A stretch of 64,000 nucleotides of DNA from Halomonas sp. (GTDB taxonomy: Bacteria > Pseudomonadota > Gammaproteobacteria > Pseudomonadales > Halomonadaceae): positions 1 to 64,000 of the forward strand of contig NZ_DRFS01000002.1 of the NCBI RefSeq assembly GCF_011050415.1. The letters run 5' to 3'. This document shows positions 33,313-42,172 of the stretch, piece after piece. Position 1 is the first letter of the stretch. Each line of letters begins with the position of its first letter. Under the pieces are notes generated by a model that was not told the DNA's origin, made no database searches, and worked only from the letters and a program-made list of their open reading frames with translations. The translations under genes and the position numbers were made by a program.

Positions 33313-34851
33313 ATGTATAACTCATCCGATGAGCAAACACACTCCCAGCGTCTGCGTAACGAAAAAATACGGTTGTTATATGGCAATATTTGGCAACCCG
33401 TTTGTGCAGGTATTTTAGGCGCTGCTTTATTAGTTTTTCTCATGTGGGAAATGGCTGATACGACTGTATTAGTTAGCTGGCTTATCGCAATACTGTTGGT
33501 TTATGGGCTACGTATAATAATAGCTGTCTACTTTTTACGCTCTTCTTCAGCAGAGCAACGACATCCACGTTGGCTGCGTATGTTTGTCCTTGCGGTCTTA
33601 CTGACGGGATGTATTTGGGGCGCTGGCGGCGTACTGATGTTTGACGGCAACCAGCCTGAGCAGACGGCAGCCTTAGCTATCGTGCTAGCTGGTGTGGCGG
33701 CCGGTTGCGTGACGATGTTATCTGCTATTTGGTGGTTAGTTCTTTTCTTTATTTTACCTATTGCGATTCCACTTCAGCTATTGTTTATCTTCTCTAATGC
33801 TCCCACGCATACCATTATCGGCATTTTGCTAGGTCTTTTTGTATTGTTATTAATCGCAACTAGCCATCGTTTAGGTCGCCTGATCCATAACAATATTGAA
33901 TTAAATCTTACTATGGCAGCCCGTGAAGCACAGTTACTTGAAAGTGAAAATCGCTACCTTTCAATTTTTAAACATTCCCCATTAGGTGTGCTGCATTTCA
34001 ATCAACAAGGCTGTGTGACTGATTGCAATGAAAAATTGTTGGAAATGCTAGCGCTTGATCGTTCTAAATTATTAGGGTTATGCATTCTGAATTGTGAACA
34101 TGCAGGGATTAAAACAGCGACGCAAAATGCGTTGAATAGAGGTGCTGGTTACTACGAAGGGACTTTTTCTGTGCTTTATGTTCCCAATAGCTCAGAAGGT
34201 ACACCGGTACGAGCCTTCTTCAACGGTGTACACAGTGTGGACGATGAGATCGTAGGTGGTGTGGTCATTATTGAGGACTTCACCGAGCGCAAGCGCAACG
34301 AAGAGGTAATCTACCGTCAGGCATACTACGACGCGCTAACGGATTTGCCCAATCGACGCCTATTGATCGAGCGATTAGCAACGCTTTGCGATGATTCTCA
34401 AATAGAAAAGCAGGGCGGTCTGCTGATGTTTTTAGATATGGACCGTTTCAAATTGATTAACGATACCTGGGGGCACGCCACGGGGGATGATTTGTTGGTA
34501 CAAGTGGCTCGCCGTTTGGAAGGCTGCCTATGCGAGGGCGATATAGTCGCACGGCTTAGCGGTGACGAGTTTGTGCTCTTAGGACTGTTTGAGGAGTGCT
34601 CCGAGCAAGTACTAGAGGCCCATGCAGAAGCCTATATGCGTGCGGTGCAACAGGCACTCTCACCACCCTACCGGCTGGCCAATCGCGAGGTAGAGGTAAC
34701 GCCCAGCATTGGGTACACCTGTTTTACAGTTGCCGCCTGTGACCACGAAGAAGTGCTCAAACAGGCGGATCTGGCCATGTATCGTGCTAAAACAGAAGGA
34801 CGCGCACGGCTATGTCGCTTTCAGCCCTGGATGCGTGAAGCAATGCATTAA
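33313..34851 (+). CDS. Membrane-anchored PAS-GGDEF diguanylate cyclase
   Basis: The 512-residue protein has an N-terminal membrane domain of about five or six helices (residues 27-185), a PAS domain (about 212-325, starting ENRYLSIFKHSPLGVLHFN) and a GGDEF domain (about 335-505). The active-site motif is SGDEF (416-420) rather than GGDEF; variants with Ser or Ala at the first position can be active. The inhibitory RxxD site is absent (Cys407-Glu-Gly-Asp410). LDMDRFKLINDTWGHATGDDLL is intact. It would make cyclic di-GMP in response to an unknown signal. Its end overlaps the convergent traX-like gene by four bases. Confidence 0.9.
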   Translation: MYNSSDEQTHSQRLRNEKIRLLYGNIWQPVCAGILGAALLVFLMWEMADTTVLVSWLIAILLVYGLRIIIAVYFLRSSSAEQRHPRWLRMFVLAVLLTGCIWGAGGVLMFDGNQPEQTAALAIVLAGVAAGCVTMLSAIWWLVLFFILPIAIPLQLLFIFSNAPTHTIIGILLGLFVLLLIATSHRLGRLIHNNIELNLTMAAREAQLLESENRYLSIFKHSPLGVLHFNQQGCVTDCNEKLLEMLALDRSKLLGLCILNCEHAGIKTATQNALNRGAGYYEGTFSVLYVPNSSEGTPVRAFFNGVHSVDDEIVGGVVIIEDFTERKRNEEVIYRQAYYDALTDLPNRRLLIERLATLCDDSQIEKQGGLLMFLDMDRFKLINDTWGHATGDDLLVQVARRLEGCLCEGDIVARLSGDEFVLLGLFEECSEQVLEAHAEAYMRAVQQALSPPYRLANREVEVTPSIGYTCFTVAACDHEEVLKQADLAMYRAKTEGRARLCRFQPWMREAMH

Positions 34852-35666
34852 GTCAATTGACCGCTAAGTAGCAGCCATAACGCGATTAACGCAAAGTGAC
34901 CGGGGTACCACGCCAACCATAAGCGGCGGGGCATCACGACATTGACGGTAGGTATACGTTGGGCTGCACCCGCCGCTAGAATAAGCACTACCACACAAGT
35001 ACCCACGGTAAACGATTTAGCCATATCGGATGCGTTCATCTGCCCGGCGATCCAGAGTACTGGAAAGGCCGCTAGCCCTGCCCATAGGCGTGCTTGGAAG
35101 TGATTTTCTGCCTGACTTAATGCGTGCATCGCAAACATCAGTAGCGGTATCAACAATAATCCGTTGTGGCCATACTCAACCCAGAATCCGAGCAAGTACC
35201 AAACCGTCACGCCGACAGCCGCGCCTGCCAATAACCAGGGTAAGCCTATTGTTTGCCGTTGATAGTGCTGCCAGCCCAGGCGTACCAGTGTGCCTAACGC
35301 AAGGCCACTGGCCAGGGTGAAGCAGACATTTAAGATAAACGCATCAGAGGCGCGAGGCATCATCATATAAGGTAGCTGGGCGACGAGGCCGATGACTAAA
35401 ATGCGGCGTGAATAGCGTAGTGGGTTACGGGTATTGAACAGCCCGTGCCACGCTACCATGGCGGCAAACAGCGGAAAGGCGATGCGGCCAATCGAAGCAC
35501 CCGCCCAGCCTAAATCCCAATCACCGGGCAGTACGTAACGAGTGAGGTGGTCAATGGTCATGGTAATCAGCGCCAGCCATTGCCCCCAGCCTGTCCAGTG
35601 GGAAGAGGGGCGCAAAGGCGCATCAGTCTCTGTTGCTACCGAGAGGGCCGCTGATTTTTCAACCAT
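34848..35666 (-). CDS. TraX-family membrane protein (acyltransferase-like)
   Basis: The 272-residue protein has about eight hydrophobic helices. The N-terminal signature TMTIDHLTRYVLPGDW...SIGRIAFPLFAAMVAWHGLFNT...YSRRILVIGLVAQLPYMM is typical of TraX, the family of the F-plasmid pilin N-acetylase. Chromosomal relatives have no known substrate, and no conjugation genes are nearby, so a pilin-related role should not be assumed. AAGGAGG lies five bases before the ATG. Confidence 0.8.
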   Translation of the reverse strand: MVEKSAALSVATETDAPLRPSSHWTGWGQWLALITMTIDHLTRYVLPGDWDLGWAGASIGRIAFPLFAAMVAWHGLFNTRNPLRYSRRILVIGLVAQLPYMMMPRASDAFILNVCFTLASGLALGTLVRLGWQHYQRQTIGLPWLLAGAAVGVTVWYLLGFWVEYGHNGLLLIPLLMFAMHALSQAENHFQARLWAGLAAFPVLWIAGQMNASDMAKSFTVGTCVVVLILAAGAAQRIPTVNVVMPRRLWLAWYPGHFALIALWLLLSGQLT

Positions 35667-35744
35667 GGTACCTCCTTGTAGATTTCTATTATGGGGTAAA
35701 GACCCGAAATGCTCCCGCTAGTTCGCAGTCATTACTTCTTCAAT

Positions 35745-36887
35745 TTAGTTGGTATAGACCGGCTTACCTAACGCCCATACTTGGTCAATCGCCCAGCGGC
35801 CATCTGCAAGTACAATAAAATCTGCATCGCTACCGGCCATCAGGCGACCTTTATGGGGCAGCTTTAATATGTCGGCAGCGGATGTGGCTGCACAGCGCAG
35901 TGCATGCTCGAAGGTGATTTTGTGCTCATTGATACACTCCCCCAACACTTCAAATAGGCTGCTTAGTTTACCCGGTTTTAAGCCGATAAAACGGCGCTGG
36001 TCATCAAATTGCGGTAATGATGCGTTGGCATCAGATGAAAGGCTGATGCGTGCTGGCTCAATGAGGGCGTGCAGCGCGCGGGCTACCGCTTCTGCTGCTG
36101 GTACTTCACCACTCGCCAGTAGTTCAGGCGTGGTGCTCGTGGTGAAATCAATGCGGCCACCTTCGCGGGCAAAGCGCAAACCATCTTCAAATAGCGCTGG
36201 GGTGCGGTTGATATGGGTAGGGTAGAACTGCGCAAGAGGAATGGCGCTATGCTTGGCGACGCTGCGCAGCGGCTCTAGATGGGAGTCAGCATCGCCGGTA
36301 TGAATAAACACGATGCCTGATTTTCCTGCTAGCAACCCGGCGGTGCGTGCATCAGACGCTAGCCGGGTAAGTTCGTGAGTGCTTGGCTGGGAACCGCGGT
36401 GGTCGCTAATCGCCACCTCGCCAACACCAATAAACTCAGGAATATAAAGAATGTCGCTGGCCACCGACCCGGTCAGGGTGACGGGAGGCAGCTGGTAAGA
36501 GCCGGTATAGGCGTAAGTGGTTAAGCCACCTGCAGCAAGCTCCCGAGCTTTGCCGATTAGATTAGCCGGGGTGCGCGTTAGCGCATCGGTGCCCAGAGCG
36601 CCCACTAGGGTAGTGACTCCCGAGGCGCAGGCGTCTTCAAGGCTGAGTTCCGCTGTACGATTGCCAAAACCACCTTCACCGCCGCCGCCGATATAGTGAA
36701 CCAGTGGATCTACCAAGCCTGGAATAACGCGACGGCCTTCTAGATCCGCTGTGGTAATCAATGAACCTAGGTTAAACGTTTCTGCGGCATCGATGACCGC
36801 TGCGATACGCTGGTCGGCGATTAATAAATGGCACAAGCCGCGGGACTCTGGCGCGTAAAGGTGAGCGTTTTTAACTAGCGTAAGCAT
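35745..36887 (-). CDS. iadA: Isoaspartyl-dipeptidase-like amidohydrolase (IadA family)
   Basis: The 380-residue amidohydrolase closely follows IadA, which cleaves beta-aspartyl dipeptides: PGLVDPLVHYIGGGGEGGF, GVTTLVGALGTDALTR, YTGSYQLPPVTLTGSV, ISDHRGSQPS, FIHTGDADSHLEPL, FYPTHINRTPALFEDGL and SSDANAS. Oddly, the first metal-binding HxH pair reads Leu62-Val-His64, and the bridging lysine position appears as Glu157 (GVGEVAISDHR), as in some relatives. It might be a variant subfamily or reduced in activity. AAGGAA lies upstream. It is the last gene of the amino-acid uptake locus. Confidence 0.8.
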   Translation of the reverse strand: MLTLVKNAHLYAPESRGLCHLLIADQRIAAVIDAAETFNLGSLITTADLEGRRVIPGLVDPLVHYIGGGGEGGFGNRTAELSLEDACASGVTTLVGALGTDALTRTPANLIGKARELAAGGLTTYAYTGSYQLPPVTLTGSVASDILYIPEFIGVGEVAISDHRGSQPSTHELTRLASDARTAGLLAGKSGIVFIHTGDADSHLEPLRSVAKHSAIPLAQFYPTHINRTPALFEDGLRFAREGGRIDFTTSTTPELLASGEVPAAEAVARALHALIEPARISLSSDANASLPQFDDQRRFIGLKPGKLSSLFEVLGECINEHKITFEHALRCAATSAADILKLPHKGRLMAGSDADFIVLADGRWAIDQVWALGKPVYTN

Positions 36888-36919
36888 CGCATTCCTTAGT
36901 TTTTGATTTTAGACGACAA

Positions 36920-36945
36920 GAACGCCGACCCTTGGGTCGGCGTTC
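36920..36945 (-). terminator. Strong hairpin between binding protein 3 and iadA
   Basis: GAACGCCGACC and GGTCGGCGTTC form an 11-bp perfect stem with a four-base loop, 16 bases after the binding-protein stop. Only a few T residues follow on the minus strand, so it may be a partial terminator or an mRNA stabiliser. Confidence 0.55.
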
Positions 36946-36961
36946 TCACACCTTTGCGTGC

Positions 36962-37759
36962 TTAGAGGCGCACATCATAGTTGAAGTAACGGTTCATTAT
37001 TTCATCATAAGTGCCATCGTCTTTTATGGCACGTAAGGCTTCATTGAAGCGTTCAGCCAGCGCTTCATCGCGAGGCCGAAAAGCCACGCCTACCCCTTGG
37101 CCGAAAATATGCTCCGGCTGCTTGATGAAATCACTAATGCGCTGGAAATCACTGCCCTCACTATCGATGTCAATAGCGGCTTCGGCGATGGGGTAGTCCA
37201 TGAAGGTGAGATCCAGGCGCCCGGCTAGAAGGTCAGTCACTACATCATCTACCCCTGTATAGCGGCGGATCTCAAGGATGTCTCCATATAGCTCAGTGAC
37301 GTAGTTATCTTGTAGGGTGGCCCGCTGCACTCCCACGGTTAACCCTTCCAAACTGTCGCGATCTTCAATATTGATATTGTGCTCATTGGTGGTGATCCAA
37401 GCACTGGGGGTGGTGTAGTAGGCTTCTGAGAAAAGCACACGCTGGGCGCGCTCCTCGGTAATCGCCATAGAGGACATAATGGCATCGTAGTTACGCGCCA
37501 GTAGGCCGGGAATAATGCCATCCCAGTCCTGCTCAACCCAGGTGCAGCTTACTTCCAGGTATTCGCAGACGGCGTTACCCAGTTCGATCTCAAAACCGGT
37601 AAGGGTGCCGTCGGCTTCACGGTACATAAAGGGTTCGTAGGGCACATCGACGCCGAGGCGAATCTCGTCGTAGTCGCGTGCAGTGGCGGGAGTCGAAACA
37701 AACGACGTCGAAAAACCGACCGCCAAGGCAGCGGCCAGAGTCAGCGTTGCAGAACGCAT
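36962..37759 (-). CDS. Amino-acid ABC transporter periplasmic binding protein (paralogue 3)
   Basis: The 265-residue family-3 binding protein has a Sec signal peptide (LTLAAALAVGFSTSFVSTPATA) and the mature core IRLGVDVPYEPFMYREADGTLTGFEIELGNAVCEYLEVSCTWVEQDWDGIIPGLLARNYDAIMSSMAIT. That core is shared with the two upstream paralogues but is the most diverged of the three; it resembles arginine/ornithine/lysine binding proteins. AGGAG stands seven bases before the ATG. It would deliver a basic amino acid to the permease encoded upstream. Why three copies are kept is unknown. Confidence 0.88.
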   Translation of the reverse strand: MRSATLTLAAALAVGFSTSFVSTPATARDYDEIRLGVDVPYEPFMYREADGTLTGFEIELGNAVCEYLEVSCTWVEQDWDGIIPGLLARNYDAIMSSMAITEERAQRVLFSEAYYTTPSAWITTNEHNINIEDRDSLEGLTVGVQRATLQDNYVTELYGDILEIRRYTGVDDVVTDLLAGRLDLTFMDYPIAEAAIDIDSEGSDFQRISDFIKQPEHIFGQGVGVAFRPRDEALAERFNEALRAIKDDGTYDEIMNRYFNYDVRL

Positions 37760-38074
37760 AGTCAGTCTCCTGAAAACGATTTTTTTAGGTAGTGAGTGTT
37801 ACAAGTGCGCAGGCGGTGAAATACGCTAAGCACAAGGATTGCTGTGCGTTATAAACACACGGCAATAGTCACGCGCAGGGGCGTGGAATGGCACGGGCGT
37901 GCCAAAGGGGGAAGACTATTCGTCGAACCACTCGCTCAGGTAAAAGCTGTCAAAGTAGCAGCTTGTACCTGGGCGTTGTGCGCTTGTAAGAAGCGCTTGA
38001 AAGGCAGGGCTATTGATCATGATTGCTTCCGCTTAGACTCCTCCCCAGCGGGGGCGCTGAGGAGGAGAGAGCGA
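37760..38074. other. Intergenic region between binding proteins 2 and 3
   Basis: About 315 bases, holding the hairpin at 38038-38067 and a short inverted repeat GCACA...TGTGC near 37830-37847. It is long enough for a separate promoter for binding protein 3. The plus-strand open frame across it has no ribosome site and continues over the binding-protein gene, so it is not called. Confidence 0.5.
38038..38067 (-). terminator. Hairpin after binding protein 2
   Basis: CTCCTCC...CAGC pairs with GCTG...GGAGGAG, with one mismatch, about 8 bases downstream of the paralogue 2 stop codon. There is no T-run; it is probably a 3' stabiliser or partial terminator. Confidence 0.5.
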
Positions 38075-38851
38075 TTACTCTTGGTCGTCTTCAAAGTAAC
38101 GGGCATGAATACTATCGTAGGTGCCATCTTCTTTAACTGCAACGATTGCCTCGTTAAAGCGTTCAGCTAACGCTTCGTCGCGGGGGCGCAGGGCAATGGC
38201 AAGTCCGTCACCGAAATACTCATAGGGCTCATTGATCATTTCGCCAATGACACGGTAGTCACTTCGTTCACTATCAAGCAGCGTGGTTTTACCCACTGGG
38301 TAATTTACAAACACAATATCGACACGCTCTGCTTCCATATCCAGCAGCATGTCATCCACGCTGGCGTAACGACGAACAGTTGCGATATCACCATAGAAGT
38401 CGGTGGCATAATTATCTTGCAGGGTACCGCGCTGAACACCCAGCGTTAGCCCCTCTAGGTTAGCTTCATTAATTTCTTCAAACTCAACCTTCTCAGGCCC
38501 AAACCAGGCAGAGGGGACGGTTAGATAGGAGTCGGTGAATAAGACCTGAGCGCGACGCTCATCGTTAATGGTCATAGAGGACATGATAGCGTCGTAATTG
38601 CGGGCTAATAGTCCAGGGATTATCCCATCCCACTGCTGTTCAACCCATTCGCAGGTAACTTCCATTTGCTCGCAGAGAGCGTTACCAAGATCAATATCAA
38701 AACCTGTCAGCTCCCCGTCAGGCGTTCGGTACTCCATTGGCTCGTAAGGGACATCAACACCAAAACGTATATGGTCGTAACTGTCGCGAGCTTGAGCGTA
38801 ACCCGCACTGAGCGCGAGGGCGGTTATCGATGTTAGAATAATCGTTTTCAT
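38075..38851 (-). CDS. Amino-acid ABC transporter periplasmic binding protein (paralogue 2)
   Basis: The 258-residue protein starts MKTIILTSITALALSAGYAQA, a signal peptide, followed by IRFGVDVPYEPMEYRTPDGELTGFDIDLGNALCEQMEVTCEWVEQQWDGIIPGL. It is very similar to paralogue 1 throughout, including the internal LGVQRGTLQDNYATDFYGD and GDGLAIALRPRDEALAERFNEA. ATG at 38851 follows AGGGAA; an upstream open extension to 39004 has no support. It probably arose by tandem duplication and binds a basic amino acid. Confidence 0.9.
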   Translation of the reverse strand: MKTIILTSITALALSAGYAQARDSYDHIRFGVDVPYEPMEYRTPDGELTGFDIDLGNALCEQMEVTCEWVEQQWDGIIPGLLARNYDAIMSSMTINDERRAQVLFTDSYLTVPSAWFGPEKVEFEEINEANLEGLTLGVQRGTLQDNYATDFYGDIATVRRYASVDDMLLDMEAERVDIVFVNYPVGKTTLLDSERSDYRVIGEMINEPYEYFGDGLAIALRPRDEALAERFNEAIVAVKEDGTYDSIHARYFEDDQE

Positions 38852-39012
38852 AATGTTCCCTGTCAGAATATATGAATCAAATAGCATTGCCTTGCACCGT
38901 AAAATATATTGGTAAGGCAAAAAGATGGCGCTAATGAACTTAGCTGTAAGCGGTGCATTCGCACTCTTTATGGTATTGATTGAACTGGCGATTTTAATCG
39001 GCATTAACGAAA

Positions 39013-39034
39013 CGCCCCCGGCTAGGCGGGGGCG
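39013..39034 (-). terminator. Hairpin after binding protein 1
   Basis: CGCCCCCG and CGGGGGCG form a perfect 8-bp GC stem with a six-base loop, 11 bases after the paralogue 1 stop on the minus strand. No T-run on that side; it is likely to protect or partly end the upstream transcript. Confidence 0.55.
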
Positions 39035-39045
39035 AAGTGCATCTT

Positions 39046-39822
39046 TTACTCTTGGTCTTCACCAAAATAACGGGTGTAGATTTCGTCGTAAGTACCGTCT
39101 TCTTGCAGCTCGGCTAAGGCCTCATTGAAGCGCTCGGCCAGGGCCTCATCACGTTGACGGAAGGCGATACCAAAGCCGTCACCAAAATACTCTTTAGGCT
39201 CGGTGATGGTTTCGCCAATCAGTACGTACTCACCATGCTCGCTGTCTAACAGGGTGGTTTGCCCGATAGGGTAATCTAGAAAGACGATATCCAGGCGCTC
39301 GGCTTGCATGTCCAGCACCATATCGTCGGCGGTGGAATAGCGGCTAACGCTGGCAACACTACTGTAATTGTCAGTGACATAGTTATCCTGCAGGGTGCCG
39401 CGCTGTACACCGATAGTCATGCCGTCCAGTGTTTCTTCATTGGCTTCGCTGATATCCAGGCTGCTGGGTGCGAACCAGGCAGAAGGCATAGTGATGTAGG
39501 GGTCAGAGAACAGCACTTGCTCACGACGCTCGTCATTAATGGTCATCGAGGACATGATGGCATCGTAGTTGCGCGACATCAGGCCTGGAATGATGCCATC
39601 CCACTCTTGCTCGATCCATTCACAGGTAACGCCGATGCGTTCGCACAGTGCATTGCCCAGATCAATGTCAAAGCCGGTCAGCTCGCCATCTGCTGTGCGG
39701 TACTCCATTGGCTCGTATGGCACATCAACACCGATACGAACGTTGTCATAGTCGCGTGCTTGGGCCGAAGATGCGGCAGCGACAGCTAAGCCAAGTAGTG
39801 AAACAGACAGCAGCTTTTTCAT
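39046..39822 (-). CDS. Amino-acid ABC transporter periplasmic binding protein (paralogue 1)
   Basis: The 258-residue family-3 binding protein has the signal peptide MKKLLSVSLLGLAVAAASSAQA and mature motif VRIGVDVPYEPMEYRTADGELTGFDIDLGNALCERIGVTCEWIEQEWDGIIPGL. ATG at 39822 has GGAG nine bases upstream. It is the nearest of three paralogues to the permease genes and so the most likely cognate partner. The neighbourhood (ATPase, two permeases, AstE-like protein) resembles the aot arginine/ornithine uptake operon of Pseudomonas, suggesting arginine or ornithine as ligand. Confidence 0.9.
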   Translation of the reverse strand: MKKLLSVSLLGLAVAAASSAQARDYDNVRIGVDVPYEPMEYRTADGELTGFDIDLGNALCERIGVTCEWIEQEWDGIIPGLMSRNYDAIMSSMTINDERREQVLFSDPYITMPSAWFAPSSLDISEANEETLDGMTIGVQRGTLQDNYVTDNYSSVASVSRYSTADDMVLDMQAERLDIVFLDYPIGQTTLLDSEHGEYVLIGETITEPKEYFGDGFGIAFRQRDEALAERFNEALAELQEDGTYDEIYTRYFGEDQE

Positions 39823-39951
39823 TCTTTTTAACTCCGTGAGTATCAATTTCACCTTATGGTGATCCCCTTTAAGCTAACCCAGGTTGGCGCTAACGAAAAG
39901 AGGGGACCCGTATAGTGAACCAACGTTTGTTTTACGTTCATTTAAAAAGTG

Positions 39952-40683
39952 CTATGACGTTTGTGGCCTCAGGTGGGCCAGTAGCTTCTTCTCCAAATAG
40001 CGGAAGAAATACAAAATGGCGAAGGTCAGGCACAAATAAATCGCGGCGACAAACAGAAACGCTTCAAACGGTGCATAAAAACGCGCGTAGACAAAGCGTG
40101 CGGCGCCGGTTAAATCCATCAGTGTCACTACGCTTGCAATGGCACTCGCATGCAGCATAAAGATCACTTCATTGCCGTAGGCGGGCAGGGCGCGACGAAA
40201 GGCACTGGGCAGAATAATTCGCCGCATCATTAGCCGTGGCGACATGCCGTAGGCGCGGGCAGCTTCAATTTCACCTTGTGCAGTGGCCTTAATGGCGCCA
40301 CGAAATATCTCAGTGGTGTAGGCGGCAGTATTCAGCGTGAAGGCAATCAGCGCGGGGTAGAAGGCCTCACGCAGGATTGGCCACAGAAAGGTCTGCTGTA
40401 TGCCGTCAATAAACACCACCCCGTAATAGATGATATAGAGCTGAATCAGCAGTGGGGTGCCGCGAAATACGTAGGTGTAAAAGTAAACCGGGAGGCTAAT
40501 CCACTTATGCTTGGAGCTGCGCATAATTGCCAGTGGTACGGCTAGAATCAGTCCAGCAACAAGCGAAAGGAATACTAACTGGGAGGTCGTAACTAAGCCT
40601 TCCCAGTAGTAGCCAAGCGTCGTAGGCGTGAAAATAAGATTTCCAGCCAGAAGGTCGTTAAACCATGCAGAAATATCGAGCAT
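39952..40683 (-). CDS. Basic amino-acid ABC transporter permease (HisM/AotM type)
   Basis: The 243-residue inner-membrane protein has about five helices and the ABC permease EAA loop EIEAARAYGMSPRLMMRRIILPSAFRRALPAYGNE. The region YVFRGTPLLIQLYIIYYGV is typical of HisM/ArtM-type permeases. ATG at 40683 has GGGGAG seven bases upstream and begins one base after the stop of the preceding permease gene, so the two are translated together. Confidence 0.92.
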   Translation of the reverse strand: MLDISAWFNDLLAGNLIFTPTTLGYYWEGLVTTSQLVFLSLVAGLILAVPLAIMRSSKHKWISLPVYFYTYVFRGTPLLIQLYIIYYGVVFIDGIQQTFLWPILREAFYPALIAFTLNTAAYTTEIFRGAIKATAQGEIEAARAYGMSPRLMMRRIILPSAFRRALPAYGNEVIFMLHASAIASVVTLMDLTGAARFVYARFYAPFEAFLFVAAIYLCLTFAILYFFRYLEKKLLAHLRPQTS

Positions 40684-40684
40684 G

Positions 40685-41386
40685 CTATTGCTCCCCAAAG
40701 CCGATGTCGTAGCGTTTTTGCAGCCGCGAGAAGATCCATTCGGATACGCTTGCGATCAATAGATAGACCGCCGCAACAGGTAGCAAAAATGTAAAGGGTT
40801 CATGGGTCGCACGTGAGGCTTCTGCCGCGACTCGAACCATATCGGTCAGGCCGATTACCGAGACGAGCGCGGTGGTTTTAAGCAGTACCATCCAATTGTT
40901 TGAGAGGCCAGGGAGTGCATGGCGCATCATCTGTGGAAAACGGATGCGAAGAAACACGAGACTATCGCTCATTCCGTAAGCTTTACCGGCTTCTATTTGA
41001 CCGTTTTCTACCGCCATAAAAGCGCCACGAAAGGTTTCACCCATATAAGCCCCAAAGATGAAGCCAATGGTGAGTACGCCTGCGGCGAAGGCGTTGAAGT
41101 TAATGTAGATATCAATATCGTAGTTGTCATAAAGCATATCGCTAACGGCATTAACCCCAATTTGACCGCCAAAAAACAGCAGCATCATCAAAACGAGATC
41201 CGGTACACCGCGAATCAGTGTGGTGTAAACCGTTGCCGTGCGGCGCAATAGCCAGTTGCGTGACATCTTTGCACTAGCGGTCAGTAGTCCAAGCACAATC
41301 GCTAGAATTAACGACAGCACTGCCAGTTGAATGGTCACGCCAGCCCCTTCGATCAGCCGGGGGCCATAACCTTGCAAATCAAGCAT
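40685..41386 (-). CDS. Basic amino-acid ABC transporter permease (HisQ/AotQ type)
   Basis: The 233-residue inner-membrane protein has about five helices, TTLIRGVPDLVLMMLLFFGGQ near residue 60 and an EAA loop QIEAGKAYGMSDSLVFLRIRFPQMMRHALPGLSNN. It would heterodimerise with the following permease and the ATPase encoded just upstream. GAGG stands six bases before the ATG. The operon order ATPase, HisQ-type, HisM-type, binding protein is consistent with a polar amino-acid uptake system. Confidence 0.92.
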   Translation of the reverse strand: MLDLQGYGPRLIEGAGVTIQLAVLSLILAIVLGLLTASAKMSRNWLLRRTATVYTTLIRGVPDLVLMMLLFFGGQIGVNAVSDMLYDNYDIDIYINFNAFAAGVLTIGFIFGAYMGETFRGAFMAVENGQIEAGKAYGMSDSLVFLRIRFPQMMRHALPGLSNNWMVLLKTTALVSVIGLTDMVRVAAEASRATHEPFTFLLPVAAVYLLIASVSEWIFSRLQKRYDIGFGEQ

Positions 41387-41401
41387 GGTGAGCCTCGCGG
41401 A

Positions 41402-42172
41402 TCAGTATTTAGGGGCCAAGAACTGTTTCAGGCGTGGTGACTGAGGATTACCCAATACATCAGCAGGCGCTCCCGCTTCTTCCACTAAGCCTTGATGAAG
41501 ATAAATCACTTGGCTGGAAACATCGCGAGCGAAGCTCATTTCGTGGGTCACCACCACCATGGTGCGGCCTTCCTCGGCCAAGCCGTGCATTACCTTAAGC
41601 ACGTCGCCGACAAGTTCTGGGTCAAGCGCAGAGGTAGGTTCGTCAAATAGCATGACTTCAGGGTCCATCGCCAGTGCGCGTGCTATCGCGCCACGCTGCT
41701 GCTGACCACCGGACATCTGGGCGGGGTAGGCATTTGCCCGGGCGCTTAAACCCACCTTTTCCAATAATGCGTGGGCATGTTCCAGCGCTTCTTTTTTGGG
41801 TTTTTTCAGTACATGAATAGGCGCTTCAATGATGTTTTCCAGCAGCGTCATGTGGGCCCATAGATTGAAACTTTGGAACACCATGGAAAGCTTGGCCCGC
41901 ATGCGGACTACCTGCTTCCAGTCTTCCGGTTCGCGGCCATGCTTCGTGGTTTTAAAGCGGATGGGTTCGCCGTGAACAATAAGGTCGCCATCGTCTGGCT
42001 GTTCTAGCAGATTCATGCAGCGTAAAAAGGTGCTTTTACCCGACCCAGAGGCACCAATAAGGGTGATCACATCTCCCTTTTGGGCTTGTAGCGAGAGACC
42101 TTTTAGCACTTCCGTATCGCCGAAGCGCTTCTTAATATTACGCACTTCAAGGGGAGTAGGCGTAGCGGCCAT
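41402..42172 (-). CDS. Basic amino-acid ABC transporter ATP-binding protein (HisP/AotP type)
   Basis: The 256-residue ATPase has Walker [19 protein letters not shown], signature [40 protein letters not shown] with Walker B, and [23 protein letters not shown]. The insertion [21 protein letters not shown] is typical of histidine/arginine-type ATPases. ATG at 42172 has GGAG eight bases upstream; the frame extends 11 codons further without support. It is the first gene of the transporter block, after the AstE-like gene. Confidence 0.93.
   Translation of the reverse strand: MAATPTPLEVRNIKKRFGDTEVLKGLSLQAQKGDVITLIGASGSGKSTFLRCMNLLEQPDDGDLIVHGEPIRFKTTKHGREPEDWKQVVRMRAKLSMVFQSFNLWAHMTLLENIIEAPIHVLKKPKKEALEHAHALLEKVGLSARANAYPAQMSGGQQQRGAIARALAMDPEVMLFDEPTSALDPELVGDVLKVMHGLAEEGRTMVVVTHEMSFARDVSSQVIYLHQGLVEEAGAPADVLGNPQSPRLKQFLAPKY

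Noticed and set aside
34848-35666. TraX as evidence of a conjugative element
   Set aside because: TraX-like proteins are common chromosomal genes, and no relaxase, pilus or mating-pair genes are nearby.
37844-38170. 108-codon plus-strand frame between binding proteins 2 and 3
   Set aside because: It continues over the 3' end of a clear binding-protein gene, contains a hairpin, and has no ribosome site.
39013-39034. CRISPR or other repeat array among the strong hairpins of the amino-acid uptake locus
   Set aside because: The three hairpins differ in sequence and spacing and each follows a gene end; no array of direct repeats with spacers exists in the window.
38075-39822. Tandem binding-protein genes as an assembly duplication
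   Set aside because: The copies differ at many residues, have different signal peptides and different intergenic hairpins, so they are real paralogues.
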